Shown here: positions 25,201 through 37,200 of the stretch, one piece after another
Position numbering within the stretch: the stretch's first letter is position 1
How the letters are laid out: every line of letters starts with the position of its first letter
Source: Mimachlamys varia
Lineage: Eukaryota; Mollusca; Bivalvia; Pectinida; Pectinidae
Direction of reading: 5' to 3'
Length of the DNA: 64,000 nucleotides
Assembly (NCBI GenBank): GCA_947623455.1
Contig: OX392532.1
Coordinates: forward strand, 25,766,792 to 25,830,791
Notes under the pieces: generated by a model
The model's input: only the letters and a program-made list of their open reading frames with translations
Database searches by the model: none
What the model was told of the DNA's origin: nothing
Position numbers and translations under genes: made by a program

Positions 25201-28200
25201 TTTCCTGAAAATAAAAATTCCTGGTTCTGACTGGAAACCAATGATATCAATCGAAATCTGACAAAAACACAAGTGATAATAAAAGAATCACAATAAAAAG
25301 ATTATATAGCAGGAAAAGAGTACATGAAGAAAACGTTATATTAACCAACATGATATTAAGTGGATTCTACTCTTCTACTAAATTTTGTTTCAGGTTGTGG
25401 AGCTGGCGAATCTCGATGGATTGAAGACACCACTGGAGAAGTTACATTGTCTTAAAATAACTATAGTAGGTTCCCTAGTGTTGTCTATTGTAACTGTTTG
25501 TGGGTATAGATCTGTAAGTACTCTATAAAATAACTATAGTAGGTTCCCTAGTGTTGTCTATTGTAACTGTTTGTGGGTATAGATCTGTAAGTACATTATA
25601 AAACAACTATAGTAGGTTCCCTAGTGTTGTCTATTGTAACTGTTTGTGGGTATAGATCTGTAAGTACATTATAAAACAACTATAGTAGGTTCCCTAGTGT
25701 TGTCTATTGTAACTGTTTGTGGATATAGATCTGTAAGTACATTATCAAACAACTATAGTAGGTTCCCTAGTATTGTCTATTGTAACTGTTTGTGGGTATA
25801 GATCTGTAAGTACTCTATAAAACAACTATAGTAGGTTCCCTTGTGTTGTCTATTGTAACTGTTTGTGGGTATAAATATGTAAGTACATTATAAAATAACT
25901 ATAGTAGGTTCCCTAGTATTGTCTATTGTAACTGTTTGTGGGTATAGATCTGTAAGTACTCTATAAAACAACTATAGTAGGTTCCCTAGTGTTGTCTATT
26001 GTAACTGTTTGTGGGTATAAATATGTAAGTACTCTATAAAACAACTATAGTAGGTTCCCTAGTGTTGTCTATTGTAACTGTTTGCTGGTATAGATCTGTA
26101 AGTACTCTATAAAACAACTATAGTGGGTTCCCTAGTATTGTCTATTGTAACTGTTTGTGGGTATAGATCTGTAAGTACTTTATAAAACAACTATAGTGGG
26201 TTCCCTAGTATTGTCTATTGTAACTGTTTGCTGGTATAGATCTGTAAGTACTCTATAAAACAACTATAGTGGGTTCCCTAGTATTGTCTATTGTAACTGT
26301 TTGCTGGTATAGATCTGTAAGTACTCTATAAAACAACTATAGTGGGTTCCCTAGTATTGTCTATTGTAACTGTTTGTTGGTATAGATCTGTAAGTACTCT
26401 ATAAAACAACTATAGTGGGTTCCCTAGTGTTGTCTATTGTAACTGTTTGTGGGTATAGATCTGTAAGTACTTTATAAAACAACTATAGTAGGTTCCCTAG
26501 TGTTGTCTATTGTAACTGTTTGTGGGTATAGATCTGTAAGTACTTTATAAAACAACTATAGTGGGTTCCCTAGTAGTGTCTATTGTGACTGTTTGTGGGT
26601 ATAGATCTGTAAGTACATTATCAAACAACTATTGTGGGTTCCCTAGTATTGTCTATTGTAACTGTTTGTGGGTATAGATTTGTAAGTACTTTATAAAACA
26701 ACTATAGTAGGTTCCCTAGTGTTGTCTATTGTAACTGTTTGTGGGTATAGATCTGTAAGTACTTTATAAAAGGAGGATATGTTCCCTCTCCTTCCCTCAC
26801 TTCATTCCAGGGCCCAGTTGTTGAAAGGGTGAATAGCTGAATCCCTTGCAATTTTACAACATTTTCCAACTTTAATAATTCTTTCAATATACAAGGTAAA
26901 ATCTTACAATTTTGCTTGTGAATTGACACTACTAGATATTTGATATCTGCAAAGTTGTTACTAAATCTATGGTTTCAATGTAAAGTTACAGAATATTTAA
27001 GATTTGCACTAATCACTTATTAAGCTAATCACCTTTTGAACAACCGAACCCTGATGGCAAAGAAGTGGGATAATTGTAGTTCAATTATATGATTTGATTC
27101 AAGATGGCCACCATGGCCTCTGATTGACTGAGGCATTTTAGTTCTTTTTAAAAGTAATCTTCCCATGAACTTGTCAGAGACAGTTACGTTATTTTTCATT
27201 TGATTAAATATCCACCAATTAATGATTGGCTTAAGAAAATTTGGAAGTGTGTTTGAATGATAAGTCAAGTATATCACTTACACATGTACTTTTGATATAG
27301 AATCATTTAACATAATAGATGTAACACTTTATGACATTTCATGATGTTATTTGAAATTTTAAACTTTTTGTTCACTTTTCAGGATTGTATTACGGAGACC
27401 ATTATGTCCCATGTGATAGACACCCACAACACCAGTATATCTCTGCAAAGTTCTCAAGGTAAGATCAAGTCTACTTTTGGTTTGTCTTGACTTTGACAAG
27501 AATAGCTTTTGCATTTTCCAGTAAAAACGGTTCAGGTGGCACAGAAATATGTTCTCCATGAAAAACAAGCACATCTAGACAGAATGGCAGGCAGAGCTGG
27601 AAAAAATGCAGTTTTGTAGTTTCATTGCATACTGACAAAATTGTTGAAGAATAATGTGTTCATCTTTTGTGCATTAATTCAATTAAATGACATGTTCTGA
27701 AACATGCATGGTAAAAAGTCATTGCTAAATATATATATATATCATATGTGGCCTCATTTGAAGTGTCTATCTATCAAGAGCGAAGTCTTCCTCTCCAGGC
27801 CTGGAAAGGATATATATTAAAAAAACCCCAATTAGGTACGCAAACTAGGTACAGTTAAACCCCACTTACTCGAACTCGTGGGGACCTGATCAATAGTTCT
27901 ACAGTTAAACCCCACTTACTCGAACTCGTGGGGACCTGATCAATAGTTCTACAGTTAAACCCCACTTACTCGAACTCGTGGGGACCTGATCAATAGTTCT
28001 ACAGTTAAACCACCCCACTTACTGGAACTCGTGGGGACCTGATCAATAGTTCTACAGTTAAACCCCACTTATTGGAACTCGTGGGGACCTGATCAATAGT
28101 TCTACAGTTAAACCCCACTTACTGGAACTCGTGGGGACCTGATCAATGGTTCTACAGTTAAACCCCACTTACTGGAACTCGTGGGGACCTGATCAATAGT

Positions 28201-31200
28201 TCTACAGTTAAACCCCACTTACTGGAACTCGTGGGGACCTGATCAATAGTTCTACAGTTAAACCCCACTTACTGGAACTCGTGGGGACCTGATCAATAGT
28301 TCTACAGTTAAACCCCACTTACTGGAACTCGTGGGGACCTGATCAATAGTTCTACAGTTAAACCCCACTTACTGGAACTCGTGGGGACCTGATCAATAGT
28401 TCTACAGTTAAACCCCACTTACTGGAACTCGTGGGGACCTGATCAATAGTTCTACAGTTAAACCCCACTTACTGGAACTCGTGGGGACCTGATCAATAGT
28501 TCTACAGTTAAACCCCACTTACTGGAACTCGTGGGGACCTGATCAATAGTTCTACAGTAAAACCCCACTTACTCGAACTCGTGGGGACCTGATCAATAGT
28601 TCTACAGTTAAACCCCACTTACTCGAACTCGTGGGGACCTGATCAATAGTTCTACAGTTAAACCCCACTTACTCGAACTCGTGGGGACCTGATCATTAGT
28701 TCTACAGTAAAACCCCACTTACTGGAACTCGTGGGGACCTGATCAATAGTTCTACAGTAAAACCCCACTTACTGGAACTCGTGTGGACCTGATCAATAGT
28801 TCTACAGTTAAACCCCACTTACTCGAACTCGTGGGGACCTGATCAATTGTTCTACAGTTAAACCCCACTTACTGGAACTCGTGGGGACCTGATCAATAGA
28901 TCTACAGTTAAACCCCACTTACTGGAACTCGTGGGGACCTGATCAATAGTTCTACAGTAAAACCCCACTTACTGGAACTCGTGGGGACCTGATCAATAGT
29001 TCTACAGTTAAACCCCACTTACTGGAACTCGTGGGGACCTGATCAATAGTTCTACAGTTAAACCCCACTTACTGGAACTCGTGGGGACCTGATCAATAGT
29101 TCTACAGTTAAACCCCAATTACTCGAACTCGTGGGGACCTGATCAATAGTTCTACAGTTAAACCCCACTTACTGGAACTCGTGGGGACCTGATCAATAGT
29201 TCTACAGTAAAACCCCACTTTCTGGAACTTGTGGGAACCTGATCAATAGTTCTACAGTAAAACCCCTACTTACTCGAACTTGTGGGAACCTGATCAATAG
29301 TTCTACAGTTAAACCCCACTTACTCAAACTTGTGGGAACCTGATCAATAGTTCTACAGTAAAACCCCACTTACTGGAACTCGTGGGGACCTGATCAATAG
29401 TTCTACAGTTAAACCCCACTAACTGGAACTCGTGGGGACCTGATCAATAGTTCTACAGTAAAACCCCACTTACTGGAACTTGTGGGAACCTGATCAATAG
29501 TTCTACAGTAAAACCCCACTTACTGGAACTCGTGGGGACCTGATCAATAGTTCTACAGTTAAACCCCACTTACTGGAACTCGTGGGGACCTGAACAATAG
29601 TTCTACAGTTAAACCCCACTTACTGGAACTCGTGGGGACCTGATCAATAGTTCTACAGTTAAACCCCACTTACTCAAACTTGTGGGAACCTGATCAATAG
29701 TTCTACAGTTAAACCCCACTTACTGGAACTCGTGGGGACCTAATCAGTAGTTCTACAGTTAAACCCCACTTACTGGAACTCGTGGGGACCTGATCAATAG
29801 TTCTACAGTAAAACCCCACTTACTGGAACTCGTGGGGACCTGATCAATAGTTCTACAGTTAAACCCCACTTACTGGAACTCGTGGGGACCTGATCAATAG
29901 TTCTACAGTAAAACCCCACTTACTGGAACTCGTGGGGACCTGATCAATAGTTCTACAGTAAAACCCCACTTACTGGAACTCGTGGGGACCTGATCAATAG
30001 TTCTACAGTTAAACCCCACTTACTGGAACTCGTGGGGACCTGATCAATAGTTCTACAGTAAAACCCCACTTACTGGAACTCGTGGGGACCTGATCAATAG
30101 TTCTACAGTAAAACCCCACTTACTGGAACTCGTGGGGACCTGATCAATAGTTCTACAGTTAAACCCCACTTACTGGAACTCGTGGGGACCTGATCAGTAG
30201 TTCTACAGTAAAACCCCACTTACTGGAACTCGTGGGGACCTAATCAGTAGTTCTACAGTTAAACCCCACTTACTGGAACTCGTGGGGACCTTATCAATAG
30301 TTCTACAGTTAAACCCCACTTACTGGAACTCGTGGGGACCTAATCAGTAGTTCTACAGTTAAACCCCACTTACTGGAACTCGTGGGGACCTGATCAATAG
30401 TTCTACAGTTAAACCCCACTTACTGGAACTCGTGGGGACCTGATCAATAGTTCTACAGTTAAACCCCACTTACTGGAACTCGTGGGGACCTGATCAATAG
30501 TTCTACAGTTAAACCCCACTTACTGGAACTCGTGGGGACCTGATCAATAGTTCTACAGTTAAACCCTACTTACTGGAACTCGTGGGGACCTGATCAATAG
30601 TTTCAGGAAGACATGGTATTCAATTTATCCGAGGTTGGTTGCAGTCTGTGACATTAACCTTTACAAGCGCTAGTCCATACAAGCAAGGTGCAGTGTTTAT
30701 TATAGCAAATATATTGAAATTCAAAGACTTCTTACTAGTTCGAACAAAATAATACTAGTTATGGGCATAGGTCTAGTGGCTAATGTCGCAGACTGTGATT
30801 GAATATATATAGGTACAAACTCGGTCAGGACCAAACAAATTCAAACTGTTCGGCGAATGAGGGGTATTCGAGTAAACCGGGTTCGAGTAAGAGGGGTTTT
30901 ACTGTATATTCTGCATTTTAGTTTCCGTCCGACCCCTTGATAGTGTGCATGTGGGAAATATTCCTGATCTGAGCCTTGGCTGAGGTCTGAGTCTGACATT
31001 TCCTTTCCAGTTAGCTGGTTGTAAAGGTTGAATCGTATATGCCGAAGGGCCCTGTAAGAGTACATCACCTATTCCTTAGTAATTACATAAACCTCTGACG
31101 ATATTGATTTTGAATTTTGTTTGTTTCAGATATTCCCCGACTCACATCTGACGACCTTATTCCGATTCTTGTAAGTTTTTTTTATCATTTTTACTGTAAA

Positions 31201-34200
31201 CTACTGCTAATATTTCAAAGATGTCGATATAGCAGAACTAGACTGGATCAGTTGTCAGCGACCAGGTAGCATGATTGATATAGCTTCCATTTAGAATTCT
31301 GAGGGGCCCAGGTTCAAATAACTTTTGTACTGATTTAATATCACAGCTGTATAACCCACTCTCATTTTGAATTTACAAATCCTCCCTAAAAACTCTCTCA
31401 TTCAAGTTTAAACTCTCACTACCTCACAAAAATCGACATTCTGCTGTCAGTTATCTCCTACTGTAAAGTGTGTGTTATGATCACAACAGGTCTGGGTTAT
31501 ATGAATGGTTTTTGGAGTAATTGCCTTACATGTAAAGGAAAATATGAATTCAGTATAGCAATATTAGTCCTTCATTGGAAATGTAAAATGTGTTAAGATC
31601 TCCCTCATTGAAGGTTGGGGGCCACGGTGGCCGAGTGGTTAAGGTGTTTCGACATTCTACCACTAGCCCTCCACCTCTCGGTTGCGAGTTCGAATCCCAC
31701 GTGGGGCAGTTGCCAGGTACTGACAGTAATTCGTTGGTTTTTGTCCATGTATTCCGGCTTTCCTCCACCTCCAAAACCTGGCACACCCTTAGCTGTTACT
31801 GCAGTGCTACCCAAACTGAGAACGACCCAGGTGTATAAACTCCTACCGCTCAGCAGTTCACTTGTATCACAGCGATGTCAAACTCCTATCGGTGCTATTT
31901 TTAGATTGGTATAGCTATGACCAGTCCCTGCGAGCTGTGACCTTTCATGGCTACTCGGTAGTGAAACCACTCAAAATAAAAACAATATGAATATGAGTTA
32001 AGAAAATCTTAATATATTTGTACAAAAGGATACATTCAGATATTTGGATCATTCATCGACAAATGCTGGGTTTTTTTCATAATAGTTAAACAGCTTTAAA
32101 TTACACATAGCCACACAGGCTAAAATAATTTCCCAGCTCACGATTTGGAATGTCACCGAGGGCCGTGACTACGGCCAGCTCCAGAAAAAAAAACGGGATT
32201 GTTTCGGAGACGTTGTCTCACTGCTGTAGCTTTTTTAGTCACTGGTACAACTGACGTTCTTTTCACTTTGGGGTTCGATAGATTACCACTTGCAATTTTG
32301 TGACACGCAGGTTTCGACACTCCTGTCTATTTTGATATTTCCCCGAACGAAAGACCTTCAGCATAAAGACGGATAATGGTGTTCCTTGAATTACTATCCA
32401 AAGGTTTTCCGTGTTGATAAACACGACTGGAAGTGTTTTCATCCATTACTGCCAATCAGAATCAAGCGGCTGGAGCCTGAGGCACATGTTTTTATCGATA
32501 TACATTTTGTCGTTCTCAACACTGAAAATGTTACCTGTACGATGTCATTGTGCAGTTGTTACATCTAATCTAAAAATAGAACCGATAGGAGTTCGACACC
32601 GCTCTGTGATACAAGTGAACGGCTGAGCGGTAAGAGTTTATACACATGGCCCGTTCTCAGTTCGGGTAGCACTGCAGTTATAGGCATAAAACAAAATAAA
32701 CCAAACCAAACCAATCATTGAAGGTTTCAGAGACTGACACCTACATAATATCTTCTTTATTTAAGGTGACAGTGATAGCCCAGGCCAGATGTACTCACCT
32801 GGCCAGTAACATGTACTACACAGAGACATTTCATTGGTCAACAGAGATCAACGACAGAGATAACCTCAGGTATAATATGTCTTCCTGTCTCGTCAGGTTC
32901 AACCACTCCTCGTGTCAAAATTCACAAGAATGAAAGTCATACTGGAATTACCTTGTCTGAATATCTGTTACCCAAAGTAACTTGTCTGCAGATCTCAATC
33001 TTAACTAACAGACAGATTTTGATATAACTTGCATTTTAATTTAAAATTTCAACCCTTTCCGAGGGAGTTAAGACTCTTTATGTGAAATAACTTTTCTAGA
33101 AAATATTATTTAAACTAAGATTTCAACCCTTTTTAAAGGAATTAAGGCCCTTTTTAATACCAAACAACTTTTCCAGGAAACTCAATCTGTTACAACTAAC
33201 TAGTACAGTGCACTCCTCTTTATATCATCATTTGCTAGATATTTTATGTAATTGGTTATAAAACATGATATTAAGAGGAATTCACCTTAAAATACATGAT
33301 ATTAACCAAATGAAATTACATGGATTATATAGAGAGAAAAATGGTGCTTGGGAAAAACATGATATAAGAGGAACGTGATATTAGCAGGGGTGATATTAAG
33401 TGGAGTCCACTGTATATGTTATTGGGTGATCGGTTTGTTATGCAGTTGTGCACTAGCATTTCAATTTGAAGGAAGTTATACAGCTCTTTATGCTAAATAA
33501 CTTGTCTGGAAAAATGCAACTTAACTAACTGGCATATTTTGTTGAAACTTTACTTGGATGATCAGGATATTTTTAGCTGTGCTTCTGCCTTTCGATGTTA
33601 GATTCCGTCCAATTTTAAGGTTCAGTTACAACCCTTTATGACAAATGAAATATTGAAATGCATTACTGCAAGTTGACGCCAAGGTCCAGGTCGCCCAATT
33701 ATAAGCTGCTACAACCATCACCAGGGGGTATAAATTATCCTACAAGTGACAGTTCTAGTTGTTGCTACTTCTAAAAAATTACTAAACAGATTTTTCTCAA
33801 ATTTTATGTTTTATTTTGAGACTGAGATTTGAATAACAAGATTGCCACCAGACGACCATCTTGCATTTTTAGTTTCAACTGTTTGATTATATTGAACCCA
33901 AAGAGAAATTAGTTTGATTGGTCTTGTCAGTTAAAAAACTTAACCAATTACTAGGCTGAAACTTGTCCTTTGAAAATGAAGAAGGAGCAAAACTAGACTT
34001 CAATTTTACCATGAGCTATATCTTTTGTACATCAAAGGATCAATCTAGTGTTCTTGCCTCGTCCACAAGGTGGCACATTCGGAGCCTTAAGTTTGGCTGC
34101 GACATATTCCAGGGGTGCGGAGAGCGTAGGTGGAAGATAGATGATGTTTAGACTGGACACCAATTAACATCACTTTGGGATATCTTGTATTTTATGTATA

Positions 34201-37200
34201 ACATTCATATTGAAATGTTTTCTTTACAGCTACTGTATGGTAACATTCAAGGCAGCAGTACAGTATATGATGAACACTGACTTTTCTCACTTCCAAGGTC
34301 ACAGGTCAAAGGTCAAACGAGAGGTCAGTATACTGACTTCAGGTCATTTTGATAAATGTGTTTTGCCTTGTTTACTCGTTCACCCCTGAAATTTGATAAT
34401 GAAATATTCAAACTTTCGAATTGAAAGAGTTCAAATCTGTGGTAAGTAAGTTAATTAGTTTCTCATTTGTTATTTGCTCAAATTGATTGATTGTTTCCGA
34501 CAACATCCAGTGAGGGGTCATGTTCTGGTGAACTTTTGCATCAGCCAATCAAATTACCACTTCCAGAATCTTGAATGTGAATGTTTGTAGGCAAAAAAGC
34601 TTGCATAATTCTATCTGTGCATTAAGTCATTGCATCACAAAAAAACTACCAGTAATATGCATGTTGTGACAAATGGACTGCTGCAGATTACAGCATCAAC
34701 TGTCATTAGTTAGACAATTCTTCTGGAGTGTGACATAAAGAGGCTATAAAGGTCACCAGAACATGACCTCATACAGGATGTTGTCACATCCTTATATTTA
34801 CATTTGCTCTGTAATTTGCCATTGACGCAATGCTAAGAGGCAGTTGCTGTCATAGGCCTATAACACCCAGTGCCTCCGACTATAACAGCAGTTGGCATTG
34901 TGACGTCATCATTCTCTATTGTGACCTCATCAATTTCATTGTTGTCTTCACTTGATTTGCTGTTCAAAGTCGGTTCGAAGAAACTAAATAAAGCACAATT
35001 ATTCTGTAAAAATGTAAATATAAGTAATGAACATTTTAGCAAATATTGTTACAGTCCTATAACACACATTGCTATTGCTGACAAACTTACATAAAGCCCT
35101 ACCGGGCTTTATTTAGTTTATCATCAATAGCAATGTGTGTTATAGGACTGTAACAACATTTGCTAAAACATTCATTGCTTAAATGTAACACAGTAAACAT
35201 AAGGATCTGCATTTAAATCAGATTAGTTAAGAAACTGTGTAGAAAATAATTTTGCTTGCTGTAAGAATAAATGTTGAGAGTTGATGGTCTTTGCTTTTAT
35301 TAAATTCATTAAATCATTCACCCCTGCAGTCTCAATATGAAATGTTCCAATCTTTGAGCTAGAAAAGCCCAAATATGTCTTCAGGGCTGAAATATTGACA
35401 GAGATTGCAGGTATCACCTAATATGTTAAATATTATCTTCAGCTCCTAATTCAGTCAAAATTTGACAGCTCACTGTTCTCTAATCTAAGAATATTTCATC
35501 ATATCACCATGCGATCATAATTCAAAACATAATTTAAGCTTTTCATAATCATTTGGGGGGAAGTATTCAAAATAATAGAAACATGCAGTGGTTTGAGATT
35601 TCTATTAAAGTATGACTGTTCTGTGTTTGAAAAATTGCAGAATCTTCCATTGATAGTCCTTTATTGGGAAGAATATTCATTAGTTTGATATAAATAATAA
35701 ATATAAAATTGGCTTTGAAAACGAATAGAAATTGAAAACTTCTTACAGGGGGGTGCATGAGCATTCTGTGAACAGTTAACACGGGTTCCTTTGTCAAACA
35801 AAGAGTAAATGACCCTGAACCACTGAAAGAAACTTCCTATACAACAGTGTACAAAATTAGTAAAGTATTAGCTATCAAAAATAACTGAGACCTTTTACCC
35901 TATAGCACTCTAAAACTGCAGGCAGGCGGGCAGGTAGTCGTTAGGGTAGACTCTCTCACTCGCTAAATATTGGGATGATTAATTAGCAGGTGTGCACCCG
36001 CCAGCTTTCCCAATATTTAGTGGGTCAGAGAGTCTGACATCGTTGGATACCCACGATTAATTGCACTACGCTACCCTACACCTATCGCTGGTAAGTGTAG
36101 CTTTAGCATAGTGCAGTCAATCATGGGTATCTGACGATGACAGTCAGAACCCTTCGTACTGTCGCCGGTAGAAGGATGGGTAACATGTCTACCCATACTA
36201 ATGCTTAGTTATTTATTCCGGTTTTTGTTCAATTACAAACTAAGCTTTTCTCTAAAGTCTTACATTCTGTTGTAAAAAAAATGGCGAAAATACGTGTAAA
36301 TTTAAAGATCTCTTACTGTAATGTAGATGAGCATTGACGAGCTGATGAGAGCCACCAAAGATGTGACGTTGCATGGAGATGACTCAGGTTGTGAAAATGG
36401 GAGGAGTCTTAATGGAGCCAAGCCCTCAAATAGACTGGATCAACAATTACAGAAAATATCCAAACTTGTTCAGGACACGCCCGACGTGTGGGATAAACCA
36501 AAGTCCCCAGCAATAGAACAGAAAAGTGTATTTGGAGGTAAGCAGTTCTGTGATGTATTTAACATAAATGTGTGGTGGAAATGCTCATTTTTTTTGGTAG
36601 AGTAAATTCGAGGGCCTCCATGGAAAAGAAAAATAGTTAATTTGCTAAAATATAATTAGCAATTGAATGTTAAGAACTATACCAATAATGACCAGATTAA
36701 TATGAATTTCATTTGATGTGACTTTACTTAAGCTAGATTTATTTATTGCTTGAATATTATTTTTAACGGATCAATTAATTATACTTTAGATATGTATTTA
36801 GAGGTATTTCATTTTGCCTGTTTCTATCAACTACTGACCTTAACTGAACACTGTCTGTCAGGCCTTTCTGCCTTTTAGGCTTCTTAAGGTCAAGTCGCAG
36901 TCCTTAACATGATGTCATCAATATTTTCAATGTGGACAGTTTTAGTGACGTGGAAAAACATTCATGGTGACATTACAAATGATACCGGGACAGAGAAAAC
37001 ACACACATTCAACACTTTCTAAAAACTGCTAGGCTTTCAATTGAAGCTAGTTTGGTGTCAGTTGGAGCCAACAAAAGTAGATATGCTAGTGGTCACACAA
37101 ATATGTTGTGTATACTACTATATCATTGAATAGCACTGTATAGTAAAAAAGAATGTAGTACATGTATACACAATATATTTGTGTGTCTAGCACCTGTGGT

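Noticed and set aside
27852..30602. Possible CRISPR-like array, because of the regular period
   Set aside because: Adjacent units are contiguous and nearly identical over the full 50 bp, with no variable spacers. The host is eukaryotic, and one end is a transposon terminus.
31617..31705. Possible tRNA gene of class II type (A- and B-box-like motifs)
   Set aside because: No clean acceptor stem or terminator follows. The sequence continues into a SINE body with a tail and a 12-bp target duplication, so it is a tRNA-derived SINE head.
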